A stretch of DNA of 64,000 bases from JACJYM01 sp965230495 (GTDB taxonomy: Bacteria > Bacteroidota > Bacteroidia > Chitinophagales > Saprospiraceae). How positions within the stretch are numbered: the first letter of the stretch is position 1; each line of letters starts with the position of its first letter. The stretch is from assembly GCA_965230495.1 (NCBI GenBank), contig OZ246004.1, forward strand, positions 620,001-684,000, given 5' to 3'. Made by a program: the position numbers and the translations under genes. The notes beneath the pieces are model-generated. The model saw nothing but the letters and a program-made list of their open reading frames with translations, was not told where the DNA came from and did no database searches. Shown piece by piece: positions 1 through 9,359 of this stretch.

Positions 1-47
1 CAAAATGCTCATATTGCAAAAATAAGCATTGGTTGCTTTTTAGAAAC

Positions 48-458
48 TCAAAAAGGTAGCAGATCTGGTTCCAAAAATTCTGATTTAGCTACCTCCGAAT
101 TAAAAATGTCGATGCTGTAATGATTTTTGATTAACTCCTTAAAATTAGTATTTAACTGAGGGTTTTCATTGATAAACTCTTGGAAATTATTAGTGTTTGA
201 TTTTGCCATAAAATGACCTACTATTTTTACGGCGGCAACGGTTAAAGTAACGTGGTATTTGTTTTGTGCTCCAACATGATTTACAAAAGATCGTAATTCG
301 GTCTGAATATTTTCTTCGGCTTGAATAACTCCGTATAGTTTGATATGCAGCCATGCCAATCGAAGGTGTGCTTCATGTGTAAACAGGGCAGGGGCAAGTG
401 TGCAGTTAGAGAACTGTAAAAGGAAATCGGAATCCGATAGATTTGAGTGGTTATTCAT
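48..458 (-). CDS. conserved uncharacterised protein, HLRLAW/KYH family
   Basis: A 136-residue soluble protein with no signal peptide or membrane segment. Residues 28-37 read FTHEAHLRLA, followed by W, and a KYHVTLT stretch lies near residue 67. I recognise this combination (F-H-x2-HLRLAW, then KYH-x-T-x-T) from a widespread small-protein family of unknown function; that recognition is from memory. Its start overlaps the end of the upstream secreted-protein gene by 8 bases, so the two are probably co-transcribed and translationally coupled. No function is proposed. Confidence 0.7.
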   Translation of the reverse strand: MNNHSNLSDSDFLLQFSNCTLAPALFTHEAHLRLAWLHIKLYGVIQAEENIQTELRSFVNHVGAQNKYHVTLTVAAVKIVGHFMAKSNTNNFQEFINENPQLNTNFKELIKNHYSIDIFNSEVAKSEFLEPDLLPF

Positions 459-1116
459 TACTTTCCAATATTTTATCTAAAATCTTATTAGAATTGATTT
501 TTAGTTTTTCGATTGTCGTTTTGCCTTCAAATTCTAAATAATAAGCCATCCATATCATTCTTTTGTTAATAAGCATGCCATTAATGGTCATAGCCATGGT
601 ATAGAAATCATTTTCTGATATTTGGTATTTTACCAATAAAATAATAGTGAAGGATTCATCCGTGATACGATAGTCATCAACCTTAGTAGGAACTCCAATG
701 TCAATTTGTAGGCCAGTTTTATCTAATTCATGGACTATCGAGTCCCAATTGGTTATTATAAAATTTGACTTGAGTAAATCATATGTCTGATTCAATTCTA
801 TCTTGGTTATATTTTCATATTGGATTTCTTTAGTTCCATAGATTTTGAAATAATTGTCAAATTGAATATTGTCGATTTGATCTTTTTTATGATATGTACT
901 GTCATCGATATAAAATCCTAGGACCTCATTGATAGGCACTTCAGCGGCATCGGCAAGTTCTTTAATCCCGGATTCCATATAACATTCTTGATAAGTTTCA
1001 ATAGTAGGTAAACAAAGCTGGACATCGCCAAAATTGGTGATTCTTTGGCAAAGGGATTCTTGGGATTGTGCACAAATTGAGAAGGATAAATAGAGTAGTA
1101 TCATTTTTGTCTTCAT
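451..1116 (-). CDS. hypothetical secreted protein
   Basis: A 221-residue protein with a short signal peptide (MKTKMILLYLSFSICAQSQ), so it should be exported to the periplasm or outer surface. The mature part has several cysteines and no motif I recognise. A sorting domain of the T9SS kind is absent. It is followed with an 8-base overlap by the HLRLAW-family gene and lies 10 bases downstream of a doubtful short reading frame on the same strand, which suggests a small operon. Function unknown. Confidence 0.65.
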   Translation of the reverse strand: MKTKMILLYLSFSICAQSQESLCQRITNFGDVQLCLPTIETYQECYMESGIKELADAAEVPINEVLGFYIDDSTYHKKDQIDNIQFDNYFKIYGTKEIQYENITKIELNQTYDLLKSNFIITNWDSIVHELDKTGLQIDIGVPTKVDDYRITDESFTIILLVKYQISENDFYTMAMTINGMLINKRMIWMAYYLEFEGKTTIEKLKINSNKILDKILESNE

Positions 1117-1126
1117 ATACTATTAT

Positions 1127-1363
1127 TCATAAGTATTTCTGTCTTAGATCATCTGTATAGCCAAAACACTTTTGGTCGGGAGAGTAATATAGGATAAAAG
1201 GGATATGTTGATTTGTGTTGAAGTCCTTTATAACGATTTGTGAACTGATCTGACTATGAATAAATATTATAAAAGAAGATAAGTATAGAAGAATTCGACT
1301 CACTCGCACTATTTGTATTTTACATTTCTTATTATAGGTAGCATTATGACATAAAAATATCAT
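1127..1363 (-). pseudogene. possible remnant of a secreted-protein gene
   Basis: A 78-codon frame. After about residue 20 it resembles a signal peptide (SRILLYLSSFIIFIHSQ) followed by a short beta-rich stretch like the start of a carboxypeptidase-regulatory-like domain (IVIKDFNTNQHIPF). It then stops abruptly. The annotated ATG lies upstream of the hydrophobic stretch in an unlikely N-terminus, so a GTG nearer the signal peptide is more plausible. It may be a truncated gene or simply not coding. Together with the next interval it leaves about 500 bases (1,117-1,614) with no secure gene. Confidence 0.3.
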
Positions 1364-1507
1364 TTTTAGAGATATGTTTAACCCTAAATTACTGCGAATT
1401 AATTACTAAAAGATAATCTTCTTCGATGGAAGTATTACTGTCTGTCTTTTATTCAAATTAGTAGATTTCATTTCATTGAGATAAAGCCTAATACGTATGA
1501 ATATATA

Positions 1508-1542
1508 ATCCAATGTTAAGTTTTTAAAACTTAACATTGGAT
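1508..1542. repeat. 35-base near-perfect palindrome
   Basis: Two 17-base arms (1508-1524 and 1526-1542; left arm atccaatgttaagtttt) are perfect reverse complements around a single central base. No clear T-run follows on either side. It lies about 30-65 bases upstream of a weak -7-like box (TTACTTTG, 1573-1580) for the lysine-rich gene. It could be an operator, or the terminator of an unseen leftward or rightward transcript. Confidence 0.6.
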
Positions 1543-1614
1543 ATCAAATATTTTGCTTAAGTAACATTAATTTTACTTTGAATTAATATTAAGTTAACAT
1601 TAAATAAAAACTAT

Positions 1615-1809
1615 ATGAGTAAGATCAAAAAACTACAGAAGAAAGCAAAATCAATGAAAAAGACAATTTGCCAATTGAAAAAAAGCAGTGCAAAAGCGGA
1701 GAAAAAACACAAGTCAGAGGTTAAAAAGTTAAAAGCTACTATTAAAAAACTAACTAAACAAAAGAAAAATAAAGGAGGAAAAAAAGGAAAGTTGAAAAAG
1801 GTGGCATAA
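1615..1809 (+). CDS. lysine-rich small basic protein
   Basis: A 64-residue protein in which 28 residues (44%) are lysine. Residues 1-50 have hydrophobic residues (I, L, V) spaced as in a helix or coiled coil. The tail (residues 51-64) is a Lys/Gly segment like those of histone H1-like bacterial proteins. There is one cysteine and no signal peptide. Strong positive charge suggests nucleic-acid binding, perhaps nucleoid association, but this is inference from composition only. The gene stands alone between an upstream palindrome and a strong downstream terminator. A phenylalanine-rich frame on the opposite strand is a by-product of the A-rich codons. Confidence 0.7.
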   Translation: MSKIKKLQKKAKSMKKTICQLKKSSAKAEKKHKSEVKKLKATIKKLTKQKKNKGGKKGKLKKVA

Positions 1810-1830
1810 TAACACATTGATGATTTAAAC

Positions 1831-1870
1831 AAATGAATGGCCTCAAATTATTATTTGAGGCCATTCATTT
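1831..1870. terminator. bidirectional terminator hairpin
   Basis: An 18-base perfect stem (1831-1848 with 1853-1870) closes a 4-base loop. It lies between the rightward lysine-rich gene and the leftward lipoprotein gene, so it can end both transcripts. Confidence 0.85.
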
Positions 1871-1891
1871 AAATAACTTTTTACTGTTAGG

Positions 1892-2578
1892 TTATAGTTC
1901 TTGATCCACATATGAAAATTGACCAAACGGAATGATCATACAGTCATCTTCTGGTCCGATAAATTTTCGTCGATTATAATATTCAAGTTTGACCCCGATT
2001 TCTACCAAAGGATTCGTGGGTATTTCTTGATTTATGAATTTTTCGCATGGTGCGTATCGATTTAAACTATCATGTGAAAACACAGCTCGTGGTACTACAG
2101 AGCAACTAGATGGTAGTTGAGTCAATGTTCCAATTGTTACCATACATAATTCATTCGCTTTAAGTGTTTTACTAATAGTTGAGGATTGATGTAAAGGAGC
2201 ATTTAAAAAATCATGTGTTCCATTAACGATATTATTATAAACAGTTGCTGTGTCTGGAGTCAGTTCTTCCGGCAATAGGAATACTTTATAAGTATTGTCA
2301 TTACAGAAGGTGGGAAATTCAACTGTTTTTGATAAGCCAAGGTATAGTTCTATGGAACTCTTGTTTTGATTAGTAATAATTGCTGTAATATGGGTGTAAA
2401 AATATTTGATGCCAGTATTGCTATGATGATGAATGCCAAGATTGGGGCCATATTCAATTTTTAATCCTGTGTTAGTCATAATGTTCTTGCTGATTTGATT
2501 ATTTTTTTTAGACGTATTTGAAGTGCAAGAACAAATTATAGCCATAAATGCTAGTAATATGGATATTCTGGATATCAT
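1892..2578 (-). CDS. hypothetical lipoprotein
   Basis: A 228-residue protein starting with a lipoprotein signal peptide: hydrophobic stretch LLAFMAII followed by CSCTSN, so lipidation at a cysteine near residue 17-19 is likely. The rest is predicted extracytoplasmic, beta-rich by eye, with no recognised domain. It is preceded by about 230 AT-rich bases without a gene and ends at the shared terminator with the lysine-rich gene. Probably monocistronic. Function unknown. Confidence 0.65.
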   Translation of the reverse strand: MISRISILLAFMAIICSCTSNTSKKNNQISKNIMTNTGLKIEYGPNLGIHHHSNTGIKYFYTHITAIITNQNKSSIELYLGLSKTVEFPTFCNDNTYKVFLLPEELTPDTATVYNNIVNGTHDFLNAPLHQSSTISKTLKANELCMVTIGTLTQLPSSCSVVPRAVFSHDSLNRYAPCEKFINQEIPTNPLVEIGVKLEYYNRRKFIGPEDDCMIIPFGQFSYVDQEL

Positions 2579-2807
2579 TGATTCAAGTTTTACACTCTGA
2601 AATTATTGGTATCGTTAACTATTATTGAAATTTAGCCGTAAAAAAAGAGTAAAACTTTGTAAATATTATTTTCAATCGTTCATGATCGAATTGTAATTGA
2701 TAACAAAGTAATAACAGATAAGACTCCTTTCGAATAAATTCTCATTTGCTCTATGTTATCTATGTAGTTGAGATACATGTTGTCTATTACTCTGATAGCA
2801 TATTGAT

Positions 2808-4733
2808 CTATTGACCATTCTTTACTGTCTCATCGAGCCATTTGTAAAATTCTCTTTGCCAAACCAAGCTGTTTTGAGCCGAAAGGACCCAATGATTTTC
2901 TTCTGGAAAGTATAAAAGTCTTGACTTTATACCTTGTAGTTGTGCTGCTTGAAAGGCTTCTAATCCTTGTCCGATAGGTACTCTAAAATCTTTACCTCCT
3001 TGAATAATCAGAATAGGAGTATCCCATTTGTCAACAAAATTTATAGGGTTAAATTCATTATAAGATCTTTGAGCAGCGGCATTTTGTTTATCCCAATAAG
3101 CTCCACCAAGGTCCCAATTCACGAAAAACAGTTCTTCAGTAGTTCCATACATTGATCTCCAATTGAAAATACCATCATGAGAAATGAACGATTTAAATCT
3201 GCCATCATGTCTTGAAGCTAAATAAAAAACAGAATATCCTCCATAACTTGCCCCAATACATCCCAATCTATCCTTATCCACATATGGTTCTTTTGCTACA
3301 TCATCTATGGCTGAAAGGTAATCTTTCATATTCTGCCCACCATAATCTTTTGAGATTTGTTCGTTCCATTCGACACCGTAGCCAGGCATACCTCTTCTGT
3401 TAGGGGCAACAATTATGTAACCATTGGCAGCCATCAATTGAAAGTTCCATCTAAAAGAATAAAATTGAGATAAAGCACCTTGGGGTCCACCTTGACAATA
3501 AAGTAACGTAGGATATTTTTTGGCTGGGTCAAAATCCGGTGGGTAAATCACCCAGGTAACCATATCCTTACCATCAGTTGTTTTAACGATTCTCTTTTCT
3601 ATCTTCGACATTTTAATGTTCTCATATACTTTGTCGTTCGCTTTAGATAATTGCTGCATTTCACCCGTTCTGATATTTAAATTGTATATCTCGGTAGCAT
3701 GGTTCATATCTCTTCTATAAACGATTAGATGATTTCCACTTTGGCCTATGATACCGTTTACATCGAATTGACCCTCGGATATTTGTTTAGGGGTTAATTT
3801 TGCATTCTTGTCAACAGGAACATCGATTTGAAAGGCATGGACTGTACCACCCACCGGGGCATTAAAATAGATTTTTGAACCATCTTCGCTCCATATAAAT
3901 CCATTGACCGTACCATCCCAATTTTTGGTAAGATTGACCTCTCCCTCTGGTAGTTTAACGATGATATCATTTTTATCAGATTCATAACCATCTCTTTTCA
4001 TTTGTAGCCAAGCAAGAGTGCCTTTGGAAGAGTATGCTGGATGCGTATCATAACCTCTATTATTTTCAGTAAGATTGGTTGTTTGTTTTGTTACTAAGTC
4101 GTACTCATAGATGTCAGAATTAGTACTGACGGCATATTCTGTACCGGCTAATTTTTTAGTAACGTACAAAACTTTTTTTGAATCAGGACTCCATATATAA
4201 TCTTCACCACCACCAAATGGTTTCTGCGGACAATCAAATGGTTTTCCTTCCATTAAATCAATTCCCCTATCCAAAGTATCTGTTGTAGATTGTAAAAATA
4301 AATGGCTATACGATCCATCTTCCCAAGTGTCCCAGTGTCTATAGTTAAGCTGATCATAAATAAAAACATTCGAATTAGGCACATCATTATAGTGATCACT
4401 GCCACTTATTTTTTGAATTTTTACTTCTTTAGTAACTAATTTCCACTTTCCATTTGGAGATATATTTTTATCATTCACCTTCTGCCCAACTTCATCTAAA
4501 GATTTTATATCGCCACCGTGAACAGAAACTGACAATATTTCACTCGACCGCTCATTGGTCTCCAAATCAAAAGCTGACGTTCTAAAAACTACTTGCTTTC
4601 CATCAGAGCTTAAACCTACAGAAGAAACTCTATTTAACTGAATGAGTTGCTCTGGGGTCATTACTTTAGATTGGCTGATGCCAGAAGTCATAATGTATGT
4701 ACAACATAATGCTAGTATGGATATTTTTTTCAT
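2808..4733 (-). CDS. S9 family prolyl oligopeptidase-type peptidase
   Basis: A 641-residue secreted serine peptidase. The N-terminus (MKKISILALCCTYIMTSGIS) is a signal peptide. Residues about 30-380 form WD40-like beta-propeller repeats (for example YIWSPDSKKVLYV, FIWSEDGSKIYF). The C-terminal alpha/beta-hydrolase domain carries GASYGGYS with the nucleophile near residue 497, the acid in GGKDFRVP near 581 and the histidine in ENHWV near 613. This is the catalytic triad order of dipeptidyl-peptidase/acylaminoacyl-peptidase relatives, which release short peptides from oligopeptides. It likely works in the periplasm. A TAACTTCG box at 4833-4840 could be its -7 element. Exact specificity cannot be told. 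Confidence 0.9.
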   Translation of the reverse strand: MKKISILALCCTYIMTSGISQSKVMTPEQLIQLNRVSSVGLSSDGKQVVFRTSAFDLETNERSSEILSVSVHGGDIKSLDEVGQKVNDKNISPNGKWKLVTKEVKIQKISGSDHYNDVPNSNVFIYDQLNYRHWDTWEDGSYSHLFLQSTTDTLDRGIDLMEGKPFDCPQKPFGGGEDYIWSPDSKKVLYVTKKLAGTEYAVSTNSDIYEYDLVTKQTTNLTENNRGYDTHPAYSSKGTLAWLQMKRDGYESDKNDIIVKLPEGEVNLTKNWDGTVNGFIWSEDGSKIYFNAPVGGTVHAFQIDVPVDKNAKLTPKQISEGQFDVNGIIGQSGNHLIVYRRDMNHATEIYNLNIRTGEMQQLSKANDKVYENIKMSKIEKRIVKTTDGKDMVTWVIYPPDFDPAKKYPTLLYCQGGPQGALSQFYSFRWNFQLMAANGYIIVAPNRRGMPGYGVEWNEQISKDYGGQNMKDYLSAIDDVAKEPYVDKDRLGCIGASYGGYSVFYLASRHDGRFKSFISHDGIFNWRSMYGTTEELFFVNWDLGGAYWDKQNAAAQRSYNEFNPINFVDKWDTPILIIQGGKDFRVPIGQGLEAFQAAQLQGIKSRLLYFPEENHWVLSAQNSLVWQREFYKWLDETVKNGQ

Positions 4734-4934
4734 TTGTTAGTTTTTATGTCTTTTAAAGAGCCAAGTGGAACTTGCAAGTAATATCTCGCAATGAGAAAAA
4801 GATACTAAATGCTAGTTTTTTGATCAATTTTGCGAAGTTACGGTGGTGAAGTTAAGGATTTGAATTAAACTTGGATAAAGTTTTCAATTATATCCAAACG
4901 TAAGATTAGAATCAATATCATGATTTTTGATTCA

Positions 4935-5552
4935 TTACAGTGCATTTTCAATTGCAGGAACTAATTTATTTTGTATTTCAACTATCGCTTGTTCTCCCAT
5001 CGCTCCACCAGAAAAAGACTTAATTATTTGAGCATCTTTATTGAGTAGATAAGTAGTTGGATAACCTAATTGCAGTTTAAAGACTTCATCAATTATGTTA
5101 TTTTCATTGGAGATATGTATAAATTTCCAAGGATGATCGATTAGAAACTTTTCTATTTCTGCCTTATTGTTTCTTGCTATTGAAATAAAGTTGACATTAT
5201 CACTTCCGAATTTATCTACTATCAGATTTAATCCTGGAATCTCGGCTATGCAAGGAGGACATGTGGTAAACCAAAAGTTAATAACACTAAGCTTACCCTT
5301 TAAGCCGTTTAAATCTATTGATGTTCCGTCAATAGATTTTGTTCGGAATTCAGGCATTTGACTTCCTGCCATACAATCATTAAGAAGATGAAAATAGTTA
5401 TCAGGGTTTTGCTCTTTAATTTTTTTACAATTCTCTAACCCCAATTCATATGTAATTGATTGATTTTTTTTGTTAGAAACCTCTTTACTTTTTGTCTCAT
5501 TACAACTTGATAGAATTGAAATGAAGAATATCAATATAATTGTGTCCTTCAT
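4935..5552 (-). CDS. TlpA-like thioredoxin-fold lipoprotein
   Basis: A 205-residue protein with a lipoprotein signal peptide (FFISILSSCNETKS). A redoxin/AhpC-TSA-type thioredoxin domain follows, starting near residue 70 (MPEFRTKSIDG). The active site is WFTTCPPC and the cis-proline region is GYPTTYLL. Such lipoproteins reduce or isomerise disulfides, or deliver electrons to cytochrome c maturation, on the periplasmic side of the membrane. The CPPC dipeptide is typical for TlpA/ResA relatives. It stands alone between the peptidase gene and glnS, so its partner is not evident from context. Confidence 0.85.
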   Translation of the reverse strand: MKDTIILIFFISILSSCNETKSKEVSNKKNQSITYELGLENCKKIKEQNPDNYFHLLNDCMAGSQMPEFRTKSIDGTSIDLNGLKGKLSVINFWFTTCPPCIAEIPGLNLIVDKFGSDNVNFISIARNNKAEIEKFLIDHPWKFIHISNENNIIDEVFKLQLGYPTTYLLNKDAQIIKSFSGGAMGEQAIVEIQNKLVPAIENAL

Positions 5553-5640
5553 ATTTGTTTTGTTTTAATGCTTTACCTCATTAAACCTTTAGAGATGATT
5601 AGCCAAATTACGAACTAAAAGATTGATTTTGCAATATGCG

Positions 5641-7296
5641 TTACCATCCTTCCTTTAAACTTACTGTTAAATTGAAGACTTTGATCTCGTCAGTGCTATC
5701 CCTATCTACACAGTAGTAACCCTTCCTCATAAATTGGAATTGATCTCCTTCTTTGGCATCCTTGAGAGCAGGTTCCATTACCGCACGAGTATTGATATCT
5801 AGTGAATCTTTGTTATAGAAATCCATAAAGTCTTTGCCTTCATGCCCCAAGGGAGTCGGATCAGTAAATAATCGTCCGTAGTTCCTAATTTCACAAGGTA
5901 TGGCATGGTCGGCAGTTACCCAATGTAGAGTTCCTTTCGGTTTTACGCCACTGGTATCTTCACCACTCTTACTATTTGGATAATAAGTAGCATATACTTC
6001 TAATAGGTTGCCATTTTCATCTCTTTTAAAATCTTCGCAATGGATGATATAGGCATTTTTTAACCTTACATTACGACCGGGAGATAGACGATAATATTTG
6101 CGAGGAGCATCCTCCATAAAATCATCTCTCTCTATATATAGTTCTCTGCTAAAAGGAAGTTTTCGAGAACCATTTTCTGGTTTTTCCGGATTGTTTTCTG
6201 CGTTCATCCACTCAGTTTTTCCTTCTTCATAATTAGTGATGATCAATTTAACAGGATCTTGAACTACCATCACTCGATTCGCATCTCTGTTGAGTACTTC
6301 ACGGACACATGCTTCCAGTAAATTGATTTCTATTAGGTTATCTCTTTTGGCAACTCCAGCTTTATCACAAAAGAGCCTTATTGACTCGGCTGGATATCCC
6401 TTTCTTCTTAATGCAGAGATAGTGGGCATCCGTGGATCGTCCCATCCAGATACAAGTCCCTCTTCTACAAGTTTTAGTAATCTTCTCTTGCTAGTGATCA
6501 TGTACTCGACGTTCATACGTGCAAACTCTATCTGTCGAGAAGGGAAGATTTTTAATTCCTGTATTAACCAATCATAAAGTGGTCTATGATGTCTAAACTC
6601 CAGGCTGCATAGTGAGTGAGTAATCTCCTCTATAGAATCACTTTGACCATGAGCAAAATCGTACATCGGATAAATGCACCATTCATCTCCTGTTCTATGA
6701 TGATGAGCATGTTTGATTCGATAAATTACAGGATCTCTCATATGCATGTTAGGAGATGACATATCAACTTTAGCTCTAAGTACTCTTGAGCCATCCTCAA
6801 ATTCTCCATTTTTCATTCGCTCAAAAAGATTAAGATTTTCCTTTATTGAACGATTCCGAAAGGGACTCTCGATACCTGGTCGGGTAGGGGTCCCCTTTTG
6901 TTCAGCTATTTCTTCTACAGTAGAATCATCTACGTAGGCTTTTCCTTTTTTGATTAGTTTAATCGCAAATTGATACAACTGCGGAAAATAATCACTTGCA
7001 AATAGGGCTTCTCCTTCCCATTGATATCCTAACCAGTTAATGTCCTTTTTAATCGCTTCTACATAGGAGGTATCCTCTGTAACAGGATTAGTGTCATCAA
7101 ATCTTAAGTTGTATTTGCCACCATATTTGATCGCGGTCTCATAGTTGATGCAGATTGCTTTAGCATGCCCTATATGTAAATATCCATTAGGTTCTGGAGG
7201 AAATCTTGTGTGTATACGACCTCCATGTTTTTCATTGGAAATATCTTCTTCAATGATTTGTTCTATGAAATTGAGAGATTCTTTATTTTCTGTCAT
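5641..7296 (-). CDS. glnS: glutaminyl-tRNA synthetase
   Basis: A 551-residue class I aminoacyl-tRNA synthetase that charges tRNA-Gln in the cytoplasm; E. coli GlnRS has 554 residues. The HIGH motif is in PNGYLHIGHAK near residue 36. The KMSKS-equivalent is MITSKRRL. The catalytic core is followed by the two anticodon-binding beta-barrels, with the family-typical HWVTADHAIPCEIR region. The presence of GlnRS implies direct glutaminylation, rather than sole reliance on the GatCAB transamidation route. The start lies 6 bases downstream of the argS stop, so the two synthetases form an operon read from the argS promoter. Confidence 0.97.
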   Translation of the reverse strand: MTENKESLNFIEQIIEEDISNEKHGGRIHTRFPPEPNGYLHIGHAKAICINYETAIKYGGKYNLRFDDTNPVTEDTSYVEAIKKDINWLGYQWEGEALFASDYFPQLYQFAIKLIKKGKAYVDDSTVEEIAEQKGTPTRPGIESPFRNRSIKENLNLFERMKNGEFEDGSRVLRAKVDMSSPNMHMRDPVIYRIKHAHHHRTGDEWCIYPMYDFAHGQSDSIEEITHSLCSLEFRHHRPLYDWLIQELKIFPSRQIEFARMNVEYMITSKRRLLKLVEEGLVSGWDDPRMPTISALRRKGYPAESIRLFCDKAGVAKRDNLIEINLLEACVREVLNRDANRVMVVQDPVKLIITNYEEGKTEWMNAENNPEKPENGSRKLPFSRELYIERDDFMEDAPRKYYRLSPGRNVRLKNAYIIHCEDFKRDENGNLLEVYATYYPNSKSGEDTSGVKPKGTLHWVTADHAIPCEIRNYGRLFTDPTPLGHEGKDFMDFYNKDSLDINTRAVMEPALKDAKEGDQFQFMRKGYYCVDRDSTDEIKVFNLTVSLKEGW

Positions 7297-7302
7297 ATAT
7301 TT

Positions 7303-9144
7303 TTACATTTTTTCCGGCATTGAAATACCTAATAAATTCATACTGGATTTGAGCACATCTGCTATATTTTTACAAAAAACTAACCTAAAAGTTTTAGCCT
7401 CCTTCGATTCAGCATTAAGTATTCGAATATCATGATAATACTTATGGAAGGATTTTGCTAGGGTGTAACTAAATCCTGCTACATGGGACGGATCATAGTC
7501 ATTGGCCGCCTGTATAATTACTTGAGGGTAATCAATAAGCTGTCTTAAGATGTTTTTCTCCAGATCATTAAGTTCATAACTCTGATAATCAACTATGTTA
7601 TCGTCTTGCTTTTTTCGTAAAATCGATTTAATTCTTACATATGCGTTCTGAATGTAAGGTCCTGTTTGCCCTTGCATATCTACTGATTCTTTAGGGTCGA
7701 ATACCATTCTTTTCTTAGGATTAACCTTAATGATAAAGTACTTCAAAGCCGCTAGAGCGATGTCTTCGATAATCTGATTAATCTGCTCTTTTGATAGTCC
7801 ATCAAGTTCGCCTCTCTCAGCTGTTCCTTGTCGAGCTTCATTCTCTACTTCAGCAATTAGATCATCTGCATCTACCACCGTTCCTTCACGAGATTTCATT
7901 TTACCTGTAGGAAGATCTACCATTCCGTAGGAGAGATGATGTAATTGATTGGCATATGGTTCGCCTAATCGTTTCAATATTTCAAACAATACCTGAAAGT
8001 GATAATCCTGTTCGTCAGCCACGGTGTATACCATGGCATCTATTCCATAATCCTGATATCTTGTTTTGGCAGTCCCAATATCTTGAGTCATATAAACCGC
8101 CGTACCATCTTTCCGTAGAACAATTTTGTGATCTAATCCTGCATCTTCCAGATTTACCCAAACGCTACCATCTTCTTTTTTGTAGAATATTTCTTTGTTT
8201 AATCCCTCTTGTACAATCGATCTACCTAAAAGATAAGTTTCGGACTCATAGTATAGTTTATCAAAGTCTACATGGAGTTTATCATATGTAATATCGAAAC
8301 CATCATATACCCAGCCATTCATTTTTTTCCATAGTTTGATCGTCTTTTCATCTCCTGCTTCCCAATTAAGGAGCATTTCTTTGGCTTCATTGCCGATAGG
8401 GCTGTACTGATTGAAATACTCGTTTTTGTATCTTTTGAAGAACTGTGGTTCTGTCTCTTCTTCTTTTCTCATTCGATGATAAAATGCTTTTGCTTCATTT
8501 TTTTCTTGCCATTCTCTATATTCCTCTTGAAATTTTTGCTCGAATAGTACATAATATTTACCCACAAAATGATCTCCTTTGACTCCAGTAGAAGTAGGTG
8601 TTTCTTCATTTCCAAATTTAGACCATGCCAACATACTTTTACATATGGCAATACCACGATCATTTACAATTTGAGTTTTTATGACTTTATAACCCGCAGC
8701 TTCCAGTATCATGCTACAAGACCATCCAAGTAGGATATTTCGAATGTGTCCGAGATGCAATGGTTTATTGGTATTCGGAGACGCAAACTCCACCATAATT
8801 TTTTTACCATTAGAAGGAGCATATCCGTAGTCTTGAGTGGCATTAATATCATTAAATTTTTCTAACCAAAATCTGTTAGACATACTTAAGTTCAGAAAAC
8901 CTTTTACAAGATTAAATGAGTCAATATAATCTGAATTGTTAATTAATTCTCTGCCAATGGTGTCGCCAATTTCTTGAGGAGATCTTTTAAGCATTTTAAC
9001 ATAAGGAAATAGTACAATGGTATATTCTCCTTCAAACTCAGTCCTTGTAGGATTAATAATAACGCTATTTAGTTTTATATTTTCACCGTACTGTGATTGC
9101 ACAGTATCAACAAACTTTGTGGTCAAATACTTAAATACTTCCAT
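7303..9144 (-). CDS. argS: arginyl-tRNA synthetase
   Basis: A 613-residue class I synthetase that charges tRNA-Arg. The N-terminal additional domain (about residues 1-110) binds the tRNA D-loop. The HIGH box appears as ASPNTNKPLHLGHIRN near residue 122. The KMSKS-like loop is GKMKSREGT in the motif following SYGMVDLPT. The C-terminal helical anticodon-binding domain ends at SMPEKM. It is the first gene of an argS-glnS operon and is preceded by a good -7 box. Length and motif order are normal for the family. Confidence 0.97.
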   Translation of the reverse strand: MEVFKYLTTKFVDTVQSQYGENIKLNSVIINPTRTEFEGEYTIVLFPYVKMLKRSPQEIGDTIGRELINNSDYIDSFNLVKGFLNLSMSNRFWLEKFNDINATQDYGYAPSNGKKIMVEFASPNTNKPLHLGHIRNILLGWSCSMILEAAGYKVIKTQIVNDRGIAICKSMLAWSKFGNEETPTSTGVKGDHFVGKYYVLFEQKFQEEYREWQEKNEAKAFYHRMRKEEETEPQFFKRYKNEYFNQYSPIGNEAKEMLLNWEAGDEKTIKLWKKMNGWVYDGFDITYDKLHVDFDKLYYESETYLLGRSIVQEGLNKEIFYKKEDGSVWVNLEDAGLDHKIVLRKDGTAVYMTQDIGTAKTRYQDYGIDAMVYTVADEQDYHFQVLFEILKRLGEPYANQLHHLSYGMVDLPTGKMKSREGTVVDADDLIAEVENEARQGTAERGELDGLSKEQINQIIEDIALAALKYFIIKVNPKKRMVFDPKESVDMQGQTGPYIQNAYVRIKSILRKKQDDNIVDYQSYELNDLEKNILRQLIDYPQVIIQAANDYDPSHVAGFSYTLAKSFHKYYHDIRILNAESKEAKTFRLVFCKNIADVLKSSMNLLGISMPEKM

Positions 9145-9172
9145 TATTAATCTTCCTGATCTATAAAAGATG

Positions 9173-9180
9173 CAAAGATA
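9173..9180 (-). promoter_or_regulatory. -7 box of the argS-glnS promoter
   Basis: On the minus strand the sequence reads TATCTTTG, a perfect match to the Bacteroidota -7 consensus TAnnTTTG. It lies about 30 bases upstream of the argS start. A TTTG is present at 9197-9200 (minus strand), but 16 bases away, a little closer than the usual -33 spacing. Confidence 0.5.
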
Positions 9181-9275
9181 TGATTTTCGTTATTATCAAA
9201 AGCAGAAAGGAGTCTTCATTGCATTCTTATTACATTAATAACATTCTATTCGTTTTTCTTTTAATATAATAAGGA

Positions 9276-9283
9276 TATTTTTG
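9276..9283 (+). promoter_or_regulatory. -7 box of the nucleotidyltransferase promoter
   Basis: TATTTTTG matches TAnnTTTG perfectly. A T-rich stretch about 20 bases upstream may serve as the -33 element. The predicted leader is about 70 bases. Confidence 0.45.
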
Positions 9284-9359
9284 CGTGACTTTTAGTAGAT
9301 ACGCGAGTATATACTATGTTATAAGTAGACATAAATTTTAAACAAAAGAAAATAATATA

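Noticed and set aside
1611..1832. Phenylalanine-rich 73-codon frame antisense to the lysine-rich gene
   Set aside because: It is the expected mirror of AAA/AAG codons; it also runs into the shared terminator and has no plausible start context.
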